64,000 nt of DNA, taken from Caulobacter sp. FWC26. Its GTDB lineage: Bacteria; Pseudomonadota; Alphaproteobacteria; Caulobacterales; Caulobacteraceae. The stretch covers positions 3,140,001 through 3,204,000 of the forward strand of contig NZ_CP033875.1 of the NCBI RefSeq assembly GCF_002742645.2. The letters run 5' to 3'. The notes beneath the pieces were generated by a model that worked only from the letters and a program-made list of their open reading frames with translations, did not search any database and was not told the DNA's origin. This document shows positions 1 through 8,270 of the stretch, in pieces. Made by a program: the position numbers and the translations under genes. The stretch's first letter is position 1. Each line of letters begins with the position of its first letter.

Positions 1-728
1 TTGCCGCCCGAAATGTCGAAGACATTGCCATTGAGGAAGTCGAAGACGCCCGCCTTGATCTCCCGGCCGACGATCTGCTTCTGGTACGAGGTGATGTCGA
101 CCACCTCTTGGGAGCGGGTGTCGATGAGCCGCAGGTCGATCGCGACATTGATGACGAACTTGCCGGTGGTCAGCGACGCCTTGAGGCCGGCCGTTCCCAC
201 ATCGCCGCCCCGGGCATCCAGGCCGCTGGAGCTGATGTTGTAGTTCAGCTCGGTGATGCCGCCGACGATGTAGTAGTCGGAGCCGGCGATCTGGCCGGCA
301 TAGATCGGCCGGGCGTTGTCCGCCACGGTTCCGGCCTGTTGGGGATTGTCCGAAAGAACCCGATCGCGCGCATAGGCGATCTCGACGTCGGAGATGCCGC
401 GATCGAACCGCTCGACGATGGGGACGCCGGCCTTGTTGAGCGCGGTCATCGCGAAGAGCGCGGCGCCTTGCGTCACCTTGGCGCCCGTCTCGATGTCCCG
501 CTTGCCTGTCAGGTCCGAGATCGCACCGACGGCGACGCGCGGTGGCGTCTGACCGGCGTTTTGCGTCAGGCAGCGCAGGGCCGAGGAGTAGGCGGTGTCG
601 TTGACGGTCGCCGGCGCGCCGCCGATGGGTTTGGCGTAAAGGCCGGTCTTGGGGTCGGCGCTGGTGGCGCAAGCCGCCAGAACAGGCAGAAGCGCGACCG
701 AAAGCAACAAGGGTTGGCGGAGCTTCAT
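1..728 (-). CDS. CsgG/HfaB-like outer-membrane secretion lipoprotein (C-terminus cut by window edge)
   Basis: Read from the ATG at 728 the protein begins MKLRQPLLLSVALLPVLAAC, a lipoprotein signal with lipobox LAAC, followed by CsgG-type sequence such as VAVGAISDLTGKRDIETGAK, DNARPIYAGQIAGSDYYIVG and VVDITSYQKQIVGREI. CsgG proteins form the outer-membrane channel for curli-like subunits, and HfaB is the Caulobacter member needed to export holdfast anchors. At least 242 residues are present and the reading frame is still open at base 1. It is the last visible gene of a same-strand cluster and lies 67 bases after its paralogue (stop at 796). Family call is strong from the motifs. Whether it serves holdfast or another fibre is inference. 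Confidence 0.8.
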   Translation of the reverse strand, partial: MKLRQPLLLSVALLPVLAACATSADPKTGLYAKPIGGAPATVNDTAYSSALRCLTQNAGQTPPRVAVGAISDLTGKRDIETGAKVTQGAALFAMTALNKAGVPIVERFDRGISDVEIAYARDRVLSDNPQQAGTVADNARPIYAGQIAGSDYYIVGGITELNYNISSSGLDARGGDVGTAGLKASLTTGKFVINVAIDLRLIDTRSQEVVDITSYQKQIVGREIKAGVFDFLNGNVFDISGG

Positions 729-795
729 CAAGGGGTCGTCCCAATCGCGGCCTGTGACGGGGCCGCGACCAAGCTTCACCCAAAGAAGCTAAGGA

Positions 796-1716
796 TTACT
801 GGATAGCGCCGCGGGAAACCCCGTTTTGGGCCAAGGCGCGCGCGCTGGCGTAGCGCGGCGGCGGCGGGCCTTCCGGCTCGGCTTCCGGCGGCAGGCAGCC
901 TTGCTTTAGGTCCTGGCCATAGAAGTTGGCGGTAAGTTCAAAGACGCCGCGTTCGACCAGGGTGCGCACGGCGGCCTGCAGCGGCTCCATCGCGCCGCGT
1001 CCACCTGAAAGAACCGCTGCGTTCTTGTCGCCGCCGGCGGTCAGACCCAGGTCGAAACTCGCGCCGCGCACCTGCTTTTGGTACGAGACCATGTCGACCA
1101 CTTCCTGCGTCCGCGAATTGACCAGGCGAAGGTCCATGGCGACGTTCATCACGAACCGCTGAGCATTGATCCCGCCGCGAACGCCGTCGGTATCCTTGGA
1201 CCCGGCCGTCGCGTTGACACCGCTCGAGGCGATATTGGTGTTCAACTCGGTGATGCCGCCGACGATGTAGTATGACGATCCCGCGATCTGACCGGCATAG
1301 ATCCGGCGAAAGTTGTTAGCGTCACGACCGGCGCGCTCGGGATTGTCCGAGAGAAGATGCTGGCGAGCGTAGTTGAGCTCGATCTCGGCCACCGTGTTGT
1401 CCAGGCGCTCCACAACCGGGAAGCCGGCCTTGCCCAGCGCCGTGATCGCGAACAGCGAGGCGCCTTGGCTGATCCGCGCACCGGTCTCGAACTCGACCTT
1501 GCCCGTGTAGTCGGCGATCCGGCCGACCGCGATCCGGGGTAGCGGCGTATGCGGACGCGCTTGCGCCAGACAGACCAGGGCGTCGGTATAACCCGTGGGG
1601 TTCCGCGTCGCGGGGGCCTCGTTGATCGGATTCGCATAGAGGTCGCCGGCTTGGGCCTGGCCGGCCAGAAGGCAGGTCGTGGCCAGGAGCAGCATCCAGC
1701 GTTTCATCGGGCGCAT
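796..1716 (-). CDS. Second CsgG/HfaB-like protein, without lipobox
   Basis: 306 residues from the ATG at 1716, which has GAGGA seven bases upstream; the longer open frame reaching 2244 overlaps the HfaA-like gene and is not used. It is a clear paralogue of the neighbouring gene (shared IAVGRIADYTGKVEFETGAR, RRIYAGQIAGSSYYIVGGIT and EVVDMVSYQKQ blocks). Its signal, MRPMKRWMLLLATTCLLAGQ then AQAGD, has no Cys at the predicted cleavage site, so it should be cut by signal peptidase I rather than lipidated. The C-terminus carries a Pro-rich stretch (PEAEPEGPPPPR). Lipidation matters for CsgG channel assembly, so this copy may be periplasmic or a partner subunit; that is inference. Confidence 0.8.
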   Translation of the reverse strand: MRPMKRWMLLLATTCLLAGQAQAGDLYANPINEAPATRNPTGYTDALVCLAQARPHTPLPRIAVGRIADYTGKVEFETGARISQGASLFAITALGKAGFPVVERLDNTVAEIELNYARQHLLSDNPERAGRDANNFRRIYAGQIAGSSYYIVGGITELNTNIASSGVNATAGSKDTDGVRGGINAQRFVMNVAMDLRLVNSRTQEVVDMVSYQKQVRGASFDLGLTAGGDKNAAVLSGGRGAMEPLQAAVRTLVERGVFELTANFYGQDLKQGCLPPEAEPEGPPPPRYASARALAQNGVSRGAIQ

Positions 1717-1751
1717 CGGGAGTCCTCGGAGCGGAGAAACAAAGAACAGAG

Positions 1752-2189
1752 CTAGTTGCTGGCGCTGGCGACGCCGTTCAGCACGGCGTTGGCCGAAACC
1801 GGGGCGTTGTTGATCTGGGTGCTGTTCAGAACCACCGTGTTGCCGGTGCCGTTGACATCGATCCGGATCATATTGCCGATCGCGGTGGCGGAGGCCGAAC
1901 CGGCCGCGCCGCTCTGAAAGTACTGAGCGCCGGCCAGACTGTTGGTCGAGTTGGTCGTCAAGGCGCTGTTGCCAACACCCGATTGGATGACGCCATCCGC
2001 CACGATCCGATTGCCGTTGGCGTCGCGCGTCGATGGGTTGAACGTCTTGTCCATCACATCGGCGCTGGAGCCGTAGCCGCGCTCGATCCGGTTGCTCAAC
2101 GCGCTGGTTTGCGCGCAGGCCAGTCCCGCCCAAACCATCAGAGCGATCGGCGCGAGGAGCGCGCCGCGAAGCGTGGAAACCTTGGTCAT
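1752..2189 (-). CDS. HfaA-like secreted curlin-type protein
   Basis: 145 residues from the ATG at 2189, chosen because GAGGG lies six bases upstream. A Sec signal peptide ends near residue 27 (LACAQ). The mature part is small, polar and rich in Asn, Ser, Thr and Gly. It holds RDANGNRIVADG (about 55-66) and ATAIGNMIRIDVNGTGNTVV (about 101-120), the pattern I recall for the Caulobacter holdfast anchor HfaA, an amyloid-like surface protein exported through HfaB. It is followed after 35 bases by the CsgG-like gene, which fits an export substrate plus channel operon. Assignment to the HfaA family is by recalled motifs. Identity with the true hfa locus is not claimed. Confidence 0.7.
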   Translation of the reverse strand: MTKVSTLRGALLAPIALMVWAGLACAQTSALSNRIERGYGSSADVMDKTFNPSTRDANGNRIVADGVIQSGVGNSALTTNSTNSLAGAQYFQSGAAGSASATAIGNMIRIDVNGTGNTVVLNSTQINNAPVSANAVLNGVASASN

Positions 2190-2209
2190 GCCATGCCCTC
2201 GCATGCTTG

Positions 2210-2240
2210 GTCTCGCCGACGGTCTTGCCGTCGGCGAGAC
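2210..2240 (-). repeat. Perfect 13-bp hairpin between two exported-protein genes
   Basis: GTCTCGCCGACGG (2210-2222) and CCGTCGGCGAGAC (2228-2240) pair perfectly around a TCTTG loop. It begins 10 bases beyond the stop of the ATAIGN-repeat gene and ends about 20 bases before the HfaA-like ATG. No T-run follows on the minus strand, so it looks more like an mRNA-stabilising or partly terminating element that sets subunit ratios than a full terminator. Confidence 0.6.
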
Positions 2241-2250
2241 ACAAAGCGGC

Positions 2251-2958
2251 TTAGAAGCCCTTGAGCGCGATCGAGTTGCCGATGGCCGTGGCGGCGACGT
2301 CGACAGCGCCGGCGGCGCGTTCGATGCCGACGCTCGCCGTCGCGATGACGGGCGTACCGATCGAGGTCTGCGACAGCTTGGCGGTGGCGAAGTCGCCGTT
2401 GATCGAGACGTTATTGGCCATGGCGGTGGCGGCGATGTTCACGTTGCCGTCGATGTCGCCGAGATAGGCGTTGATCTTGGCGGTCGGGTCGCGGTTCACG
2501 ACTTGGGTGACCTTGATGTCACCGATGGCGTCGACATTGGCCGAAACGGTGTTGCCGATCGCGGTGGCGCTGAGGTCGACATCGCCAACGACGCTGGGCA
2601 GCGTGGCGTTCAGCTCGGCGACGACGTCGCCGTGGGTCAGCGATTGATTCGCTTCCATCTTATCGAGCTCGCGGCCTTCCAGCTTCAGGCTGTTGGCGAC
2701 GGCGGTCGAGGCGGCCTTCACACCGTTCAGCGCCGCGTCGACTTGCAGGTCCAAGCGCGACAGCGCGGTGCCGTCGAACGACTGGTTGGTGACCGAGCTC
2801 TGGCTCGGCAGGACGTCATAGCAGGGGTCGGTCGGACGGCACGAGGTCGGCGCCGGATCGGTCGTGGCCGGGGTGGTGGTTTGGGCCAGGGCGGCGTTGG
2901 CGCCGGCAAAGCCAGCCGACAGAGCCACAACGGCGGCCAGGGTCTTCAGGTTCTTCAT
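2251..2958 (-). CDS. Exported protein with four ATAIGN-type repeats, putative curli/holdfast-like fibre subunit
   Basis: 235 residues from the ATG at 2958, which has GAGGG six bases upstream; the ATG at 2964 sits too close to that site. A signal peptide ends near residue 26 (AALAQ). The mature protein has one Cys pair (C40 and C46) and four copies of a block at about residues 82, 129, 175 and 221: AASTAVANSLKLEG, LSATAIGNTVSANV, IAATAMANNVSING, VAATAIGNSIALKG. Their spacing is 46-47 residues. The same ATAIGN motif is in the HfaA-like protein downstream. I do not recognise a named family. Signal peptide, repeats and CsgG-like neighbours suggest a secreted amyloid-like or adhesin subunit. Confidence 0.65.
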   Translation of the reverse strand: MKNLKTLAAVVALSAGFAGANAALAQTTTPATTDPAPTSCRPTDPCYDVLPSQSSVTNQSFDGTALSRLDLQVDAALNGVKAASTAVANSLKLEGRELDKMEANQSLTHGDVVAELNATLPSVVGDVDLSATAIGNTVSANVDAIGDIKVTQVVNRDPTAKINAYLGDIDGNVNIAATAMANNVSINGDFATAKLSQTSIGTPVIATASVGIERAAGAVDVAATAIGNSIALKGF

Positions 2959-3000
2959 GGTCATCCCTCACTGAACGCCGATGGTCTCGGCAAGGGCGTA

Positions 3001-3018
3001 ACCGCAAGAGCGATGCCG
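3001..3018 (-). promoter_or_regulatory. Candidate sigma-54 (-24/-12) promoter for the exported-protein cluster
   Basis: On the minus strand the bases read CGGCATCGCTCTTGCGGT, that is GG-N10-GC with GGCA and TTGC elements. This agrees with the sigma-54 pattern TGGCAC-N5-TTGC except at three positions. Transcription would start near 2993, about 35 bases before the ATG at 2958. It is a motif match only. Confidence 0.3.
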
Positions 3019-3244
3019 CAAGGTGCGCGGAAAACCTATTTTGAGTAACTTCGTTCTTTCAGAGATTTGCGAGACCAGGCGCCGTCGCGCGTGTCGCTCA
3101 AGGAGCACAAAACCCCGGAAGCGTGCCAAAACATGGCGCGCCGCTGTTTCAGAATCTTACAGCGCGAAAGCGCTCTGAGAGCGACCAGCCTCCGGCGACG
3201 GGACTCGGACAGCGGATTTGGCCGACCGGCCACTACGGCTTCTG

Positions 3245-3700
3245 TCAGGCCGCCAGCGCCGCCGAGCCGGGGACCAGCGCCGTCACCACCAGACGGCTGA
3301 GCATGCGACCTTCCAGCGGAATGATCGCGTCGACAAAGGCTTCGCCGTTCAACTCCATCGCCGGCGGCGCTTGGAGAACATCGGCGTCGACCATGAAAGT
3401 CTCTTGCACCGCGTCGACCAGCAGCCCCACCAGTTGGTTCGCCGAGCGAACCACGACAATGACATTGCGGGACGAAGGCTCCGTGCGTCCCAGACCCAGG
3501 CGGCTGCGAAGGTCGAAGACGGGCATGACCGCGCCACGCAGATTGATCACGCCGAGAATATAGCTGGGCGTATTGGGCATCGGCGTCGCTGGCGTCCAAC
3601 CGCGGATTTCGCGGACCACCGAGATGTCGATGCAGAATTCCTGACCGCTGATCTCGAAGGAGATCAGTTCCAATCGGCCCTGGGCCAAGACATCCTGCAT
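3245..3700 (-). CDS. cheW: CheW chemotaxis coupling protein
   Basis: 151 residues with the full CheW fold: LELISFEISGQEFCIDISVV at the N-terminus, then VREIRG, the ILGVINLRGAVMPVFDLR block around residues 49-66, and VGLLVDAVQE. CheW links chemoreceptor tips to the kinase CheA in the cytoplasmic array. Its ATG shares one base with the stop of the chemoreceptor gene upstream (TGATG), so the two are translationally coupled and probably work together. No cheA or other che genes are in the window, so it must join a kinase encoded elsewhere. Confidence 0.93.
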   Translation of the reverse strand: MQDVLAQGRLELISFEISGQEFCIDISVVREIRGWTPATPMPNTPSYILGVINLRGAVMPVFDLRSRLGLGRTEPSSRNVIVVVRSANQLVGLLVDAVQETFMVDADVLQAPPAMELNGEAFVDAIIPLEGRMLSRLVVTALVPGSAALAA

Positions 3701-5484
3701 CAGAACTCCTCCCAGCTTTCGGTCTTCAGCGCGGTGGCGCCGATCGTGCCCGGGCGGCTTTCAGCGAAGGTTTGGGCCTTACGCTGGGCGGCGTGGACGG
3801 GTGAGGTCTTTGACTGCGGCGCGGGGGCTGCCCGCGAGCCGCCGTAGCGGAACTTGCCGATCAGGTCTGCGAGCACCACCGTCTCTTCGCGGAGGGAATG
3901 CGCCGCCGCAGTGGCCTCTTCCACCATCGCGGCGTTCTGCTGTGTGACCTGGTCCATCTGATTGACAGCGGCGTTGACCTCGTTGAGGCCGACGGCTTGC
4001 TGTTGCGAAGAGGTGGCGATCTCCGAGATCAGCGCGTCGATCTGAGCGACCTTTTCCACGATCATCGTCAGCGCCTGACCGGTGTCGCCCACCAGCTTGA
4101 CGCCGCGGCCAACCTGCGAGGTGCTGCTGGCGATCAGCGTCTTGATCTCCTTGGCCGCGTCGGCCGAGCGCTGGGCCAGGGCGCGGACTTCCTGGGCGAC
4201 GACGGCAAAGCCGCGCCCCGCCTCGCCGGCGCGCGCCGCCTCGACCCCAGCGTTCAGGGCCAGGAGGTTAGTCTGGAAGGCGATCTCGTCGATCACCCCA
4301 ATGATCTGGGTGATCTGACCCGAGCTCTGCTCGATCTCGCCCATGGCCTGGACGGCCTCGCGCATCACCGCACCGGACTGCTCGGCGTCACTGCGGGTGC
4401 TGGACGCGGCCGACGAGGCCTGCTTGGCGTTCTCGGCCGCCCGCTTGACCGTGGCGGTGATCTCGTCGAGCGCCGCTGCGGTCTCTTCGAGGCTCGCGGC
4501 CTGTTGTTCGGTGCGTCGAGACAGGTCGTCGGACGAACTGCGGATCTCTTCGGTGCCCGACTTGATCGTTTCGGCGGTGTGACCGACCTGCTGCATCGCG
4601 TTCTGCAAGGTCTCCAGCGCGCGGTTGAAGTCCTGGCGCAACTGGTCGAGTTCGGGGATGAACGCCTTGTCGATGCGCTGCTGCAGATCGCCCTGCGCCA
4701 GCGCCGTCAGCGCTTCGCCGATCTCGCTCACCGCCTCTACGCGCTTGGTCACGTCGGTGGCGAACTTGACGATCTTCACCACCCTGCCCTGGTCGTCGAT
4801 GATCGGATTGTATGAGCCTTGGATCGTCACGCTCGCGCCGCCCTTGCCGATCCGCTTGAACTCGGCGGCCTTGTACTCCCCGCGCTTAAGTTCAGCCCAG
4901 AAATCCGCATAGTCCTGACTGTCGCGATAAGCGGGCTCGACGAACATGCTGTGCTTACGCCCGATCACTTCAGCGGACGTGTAGCCCATGGTGTTCAGGA
5001 AGTTCTCGTTCGCATCGAGGATCGTGCCGTCGAGGTCGAACGCAATCATGGCCTGAGACCGGCTGATCGCGGCGATCTGGGCAGTGTAGTCGACATTCAG
5101 CAGACGCTCCTTGGCGTCGGCCCACTCCACCACGAAGCCCGTGATTTTGCCGCCTGCCCGCAAAGGGGTCACCAGCAGGTCGAACGCCAGTTTGCCGACG
5201 CGAATGGTCGCCGCGTAGGGCTTGGTCAGCTTGGCCAGCATCCCGCGCTGGTGCGCGGGGTTCTTGTGGAACACATCGATATTGCTGCCGACCAGCTTGG
5301 CGACGCTGAAGTTCGGCAACTCCTTGCGGATATCGGCCTCGTTCTCGGTCAACAGTGCGGTGACCGCAGTGTTCAGATAGGTGATGTTGAGCTTGGCGTC
5401 CGCCACCATGACGTTGGCCCGCAGGGCCTCAAGAACTTGGACCCCCTCAAGGCCCTTTCCAGTTCTTGCAAATAAATTCAGCAT
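3700..5484 (-). CDS. Soluble PAS-PAS methyl-accepting chemotaxis protein
   Basis: 594 residues without a signal or membrane segment. Two PAS domains cover about 15-130 and 135-255 (the second has [18 protein letters not shown]), then a HAMP-like linker and a complete MA signalling domain whose hairpin tip is [20 protein letters not shown]. The C-terminus ends in SWEEF, resembling the NWETF pentapeptide that tethers CheR/CheB. PAS receptors of this type sense internal redox or oxygen state through a bound cofactor, but the ligand here is unknown. It is the first gene of a two-gene unit with cheW. The ATG at 5484 has GAAGG seven bases upstream. Confidence 0.9.
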   Translation of the reverse strand: MLNLFARTGKGLEGVQVLEALRANVMVADAKLNITYLNTAVTALLTENEADIRKELPNFSVAKLVGSNIDVFHKNPAHQRGMLAKLTKPYAATIRVGKLAFDLLVTPLRAGGKITGFVVEWADAKERLLNVDYTAQIAAISRSQAMIAFDLDGTILDANENFLNTMGYTSAEVIGRKHSMFVEPAYRDSQDYADFWAELKRGEYKAAEFKRIGKGGASVTIQGSYNPIIDDQGRVVKIVKFATDVTKRVEAVSEIGEALTALAQGDLQQRIDKAFIPELDQLRQDFNRALETLQNAMQQVGHTAETIKSGTEEIRSSSDDLSRRTEQQAASLEETAAALDEITATVKRAAENAKQASSAASSTRSDAEQSGAVMREAVQAMGEIEQSSGQITQIIGVIDEIAFQTNLLALNAGVEAARAGEAGRGFAVVAQEVRALAQRSADAAKEIKTLIASSTSQVGRGVKLVGDTGQALTMIVEKVAQIDALISEIATSSQQQAVGLNEVNAAVNQMDQVTQQNAAMVEEATAAAHSLREETVVLADLIGKFRYGGSRAAPAPQSKTSPVHAAQRKAQTFAESRPGTIGATALKTESWEEF

Positions 5485-5841
5485 TTCGAGGCCTTCGACT
5501 TCATGAATAGACAGGCAAAGCTATTCGTTAAGGCCAAGCTCGCGACGGCGGGTTAAAAATTTATTTCAGCGTTATCCCAGCCCAAAAATAATGACAATTT
5601 GACGCAGCATCCAACCGACTATTTCATACGTGCACTTCGAAACTGACTTTCCTTTAGTTGAACTTGCGAATGCAAAACATAAAAGGTCGCATAAATGAAA
5701 GCAGGGCTGGATGTTTCTACCCAGCCCTGACACGGCGAAGTAATGCGGCCTCGTCAGCGCCGAGGAGACCAGCAAGTTCGGCATGCTGTAGAGTAGGCGC
5801 CAAGCCACCGCGCGGAACGCGGGCGACTGGCGGCGGTTCGG
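5485..5841. other. Intergenic region, 357 bases
   Basis: No convincing gene. The part from about 5555 to 5700 is clearly more AT-rich than its surroundings and should hold the promoter of the chemoreceptor operon. A hairpin at 5702-5729 is annotated separately. A 78-residue open frame on the minus strand (5572-5808) has no ribosome-binding site and unusual composition and is not called. Confidence 0.6.
5702..5729 (-). terminator. Probable terminator of the gene ending at 5842
   Basis: CAGGGCTGG (5702-5710) pairs perfectly with CCAGCCCTG (5721-5729) around a 10-base loop. On the minus strand the stem is followed by CTTTCATTT, a modest T-rich tail. It lies 112 bases past the stop of the small gene at 5842. 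Confidence 0.4.
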
Positions 5842-6171
5842 CTAAGCCTCGCCTTGAATGGCCTGGCGCAGCCGGGCCGCGACGTCGCCCAGCGTAATCG
5901 CGTTCAGCGAGTCATTGACGTCCAACACGCCCTGCCCATGCTGCTGCGAGAGATTGCCCGTAAAGTCGGTCAGCGCAGTGACGTGCTGCGCTAGCAGGTC
6001 GACCGTGTGAAGTTCCTGCATCACCGAGAGGCGGTGCTCGTCGGGGACGACCTCAAGAATCTTGCCCAGCGCCACGTCCAGGTGCCCGCAGGCGACGGCC
6101 GCCAACGACATCTCCGCGGAAATCGCCTTCAACACCGTCTCAACGCTCGCCAGTGCCATCTTATCCGACAT
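5842..6171 (-). CDS. Small helical hypothetical protein
   Basis: 109 residues starting MSDKMALASVETVLKAISAE, with no signal peptide or membrane segment. The sequence reads as amphipathic helices (VLKAISAEMSLAAVACGHLD, ALGKILEVVPDEHRLSVMQE, LHTVDLLAQHVTALTDF). I do not recognise the family. It sits upstream of the PAS chemoreceptor on the same strand, separated by 357 bases, and helical bundles of this size occur among chemotaxis adaptors, but nothing in the sequence proves such a role. Clean composition and a sensible start at 6171 support a real gene. Confidence 0.6.
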   Translation of the reverse strand: MSDKMALASVETVLKAISAEMSLAAVACGHLDVALGKILEVVPDEHRLSVMQELHTVDLLAQHVTALTDFTGNLSQQHGQGVLDVNDSLNAITLGDVAARLRQAIQGEA

Positions 6172-6283
6172 CTCGACCCCCTGATTCCTTATGGCGAAGT
6201 CAGCATGCGAGAGGCGGGCGCTGCAAGGCCTTGATTCCTGCGACGAATTATCACGTCAGGTAACAACAATCGGAGCGGCGACC

Positions 6284-7039
6284 TCAGATAGCGGTGCGAC
6301 GGAGCAGTTCGTCACGTCGATAGGCCATATCGCGCCGGGTTCGCTCCAGCGCATCCCGCTCGGCCATAGCAAGGAGCGCCTCGACGGTGCGGTTCAGGTG
6401 ATCGTGGATAACCCGCCGGGCCGATTTGGGGTCTCGCGAGCGAAGCGCGTCGACAATCCTACGATGATCGTCCGCGAACGCTTCAGGCGCGGAGAGGCGC
6501 GCGCGCCGCAGGCCGTTCGCGCACTCTGGAAACTGGCGACGCAGCATCCAGATCTCTTCGACCGCCGCGACGATGGCGGCGTTGCGCGTCGCGTGGGCGA
6601 CGGCGATGTGGAAGTCGTGCTCCAGTCGCTCGCCCTCCTCCCCCGCCGCATGCCGCCCTAACTCACGCGCCATGCGATCCAGGGCCGCGAGTTGCTCGTC
6701 CTCCACAGCCGCCGCCGCCAAGGCGCAGGCTTCACCTTCGAAAAGCCGGCGCGCCTCCGTCAACTCCAGAGCAGACACCTCGGCTTCCGAGGGATCCTTC
6801 TCAAGGTCGCCGCGCGCGGTGACATAGACGCCCGATCCCTGGCGCGCCTCCACCAGACCTTGGAACTCCAGGGCGATCATCGCGTCCCGGATCGTGGGTC
6901 GGCTCACCCGGAACGAGTCGGCGAGCGCCCGCTCCGAGGGCAAGCGATCGCCCGGCGCGTAACGCCCTTCGGCGATCGACGCGGCGATGGACCGAGCCAC
7001 CTGCTGGTACAGCTTCTGGGGGTCGGGCGCGCCGCTCAT
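6284..7039 (-). CDS. GntR-family regulator, FadR/FCD subgroup, of the uronate module
   Basis: 251 residues. The N-terminal winged helix (about 8-75) contains PGDRLPSERALADSFRVSRP and EARQGSGVYV. The rest is an FCD ligand domain (EARRLFEGEACALAAAAVED, LEHDFHIAVAHATRNAAIV). Regulators of this group repress hexuronate or pectin genes and are released by a sugar acid. The gene lies 31 bases after the GH105 gene and two genes after kduI, so it probably controls them. GAGG lies four bases before the ATG. It is a close paralogue of the GntR gene at 9382-10164, sharing LYQQVA, EARQGSGVYV and EARRLFEGEA. Confidence 0.9.
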   Translation of the reverse strand: MSGAPDPQKLYQQVARSIAASIAEGRYAPGDRLPSERALADSFRVSRPTIRDAMIALEFQGLVEARQGSGVYVTARGDLEKDPSEAEVSALELTEARRLFEGEACALAAAAVEDEQLAALDRMARELGRHAAGEEGERLEHDFHIAVAHATRNAAIVAAVEEIWMLRRQFPECANGLRRARLSAPEAFADDHRRIVDALRSRDPKSARRVIHDHLNRTVEALLAMAERDALERTRRDMAYRRDELLRRTAI

Positions 7040-7050
7040 CCAGCCTCGCT

Positions 7051-7068
7051 TGGGATTCTATGATCCCA
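7051..7068. promoter_or_regulatory. Inverted repeat upstream of the GntR gene
   Basis: TGGGAT (7051-7056) and ATCCCA (7063-7068) are separated by six bases. The repeat fills the short gap between the GH105 stop (7071) and the GntR start (7039). Size and position fit an autoregulatory GntR operator, but a small mRNA hairpin is equally possible. Confidence 0.4.
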
Positions 7069-7070
7069 TC

Positions 7071-8258
7071 TTAGCGATTGGCCTGACCTTTGGAAGCGGC
7101 TCCCAGCCGGCGCACCTCGCTGGCCGCGAGCAGGAAGGCGCCGACGCCATACAGTTGCGTGTCGTCGCGCCCGACCTGGTCGGGCGCGACGCCGACACGC
7201 TGCACCCAGCCCAGGCGGCCGTCGGGCTCCACCGCCGCTTCCAGCGCTTTCCAGCCCCTGTCGATGGTCCGCGCGTACTGGGTGCGCGGCAAAAGGCCGT
7301 GGTTCACGCCCCAGGCCAGGCCATAGACAAAGAACCCCGTGCCGCTGGTCTCCGGCGTCTTCTGAGGCTCGAGCAGCGACACCGGCCAGTAGCCCTGCTC
7401 GCCCTGCAGCGACGCGATCTTGGCGGCCATCTGACGGAAGACCTTTTCGTAGCGCGGGCGGCTCGGATGGTTGGCGGGGAGATCTTGCAGAACGCGCGCA
7501 AGGCCCGCGAAAGCCCAGCCATTGCCGCGTCCCCAGAAGATCTTGCGGCCGTTCGCATCGCGTCGCGTGATGAAACGGCTGTCGCGGAAATAGAGGTGGT
7601 CGGTCTTGTCGAACAGGTAGTCGTGGGTCGCCCAGAACTCCCGGTCCGCGTGCGCCAGATAACGCCCGTCGCCAGTCACCTTCGACAAGGCCGTCCACGC
7701 CGGCGGCGCCATGAAGATCGCGTCGCTCCAGCACCAGCGGGCCTGGCAATAGGGATCGCCTTTGGCGGGCTTGGGCTCGAAGTCCAACGATACCGTCGAG
7801 GGATTGGCCAGCACGGCGTCGAACCGGCTCCGCGTGGGACCGAGCTTGGACGGATCCTTCGTACGGTTGGACGCCCAAATCCATACCGCGGCCGTCGCGT
7901 CGGCGTCGGCGTGGCGCGGCCGGTGATCAAAACTCCACTGCTCGGCTTGGCCATGCGCGAGCACGGCCTGCGTCAGGTAGGGGTCTTGGGTGGCGTCGGC
8001 GAAGGTGTAAAGGCCGATGTAGAACGCCGCCTGCACCCAGTCGCGCGGTGCTTCGGTGTCCTTGCGAAACGAAGCCACCGGCACGTAATCGAAGTTGTCC
8101 ATGTGGGCCAGTTGCCAAGCGGCCACCCTGCGGGCAGCCGCGTCCACCGAGGCGGCCGAGACGCTTACCGAGCCCTGTATCGGAGCCGCCAAAGCGGGCG
8201 CCGCAGCGCTGGAGATCAAAACCGCAGCGAGCGCCGCCTTGAGAAACTTGGAGGTCAT
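7071..8258 (-). CDS. GH105 unsaturated rhamnogalacturonyl hydrolase, exported
   Basis: 395 residues with a Sec signal (MTSKFLKAALAAVLISSAAA, cleavage near ALA-AP). The body has the YteR/GH105 pattern: RDWVQAAFYIGLYTFADATQ, WCWSDAIFMAPPAWTALSKV, FWGRGNGWAFAGLARVL and GTGFFVYGLAWGVNHGLL. These enzymes remove the 4,5-unsaturated uronic acid left by pectate or rhamnogalacturonan lyases by hydrating the double bond. The released sugar opens to 5-keto-4-deoxyuronate, the substrate of KduI encoded 12 bases upstream in the same operon. A periplasmic site is expected from the signal peptide. Confidence 0.9.
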   Translation of the reverse strand: MTSKFLKAALAAVLISSAAAPALAAPIQGSVSVSAASVDAAARRVAAWQLAHMDNFDYVPVASFRKDTEAPRDWVQAAFYIGLYTFADATQDPYLTQAVLAHGQAEQWSFDHRPRHADADATAAVWIWASNRTKDPSKLGPTRSRFDAVLANPSTVSLDFEPKPAKGDPYCQARWCWSDAIFMAPPAWTALSKVTGDGRYLAHADREFWATHDYLFDKTDHLYFRDSRFITRRDANGRKIFWGRGNGWAFAGLARVLQDLPANHPSRPRYEKVFRQMAAKIASLQGEQGYWPVSLLEPQKTPETSGTGFFVYGLAWGVNHGLLPRTQYARTIDRGWKALEAAVEPDGRLGWVQRVGVAPDQVGRDDTQLYGVGAFLLAASEVRRLGAASKGQANR

Positions 8259-8270
8259 CGTGGGGGTCCC

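Noticed and set aside
1716..2244. Long minus-strand extension of the CsgG-like open frame to 2244
   Set aside because: It runs through the HfaA-like gene in another frame; a ribosome-binding site and signal peptide support the start at 1716.
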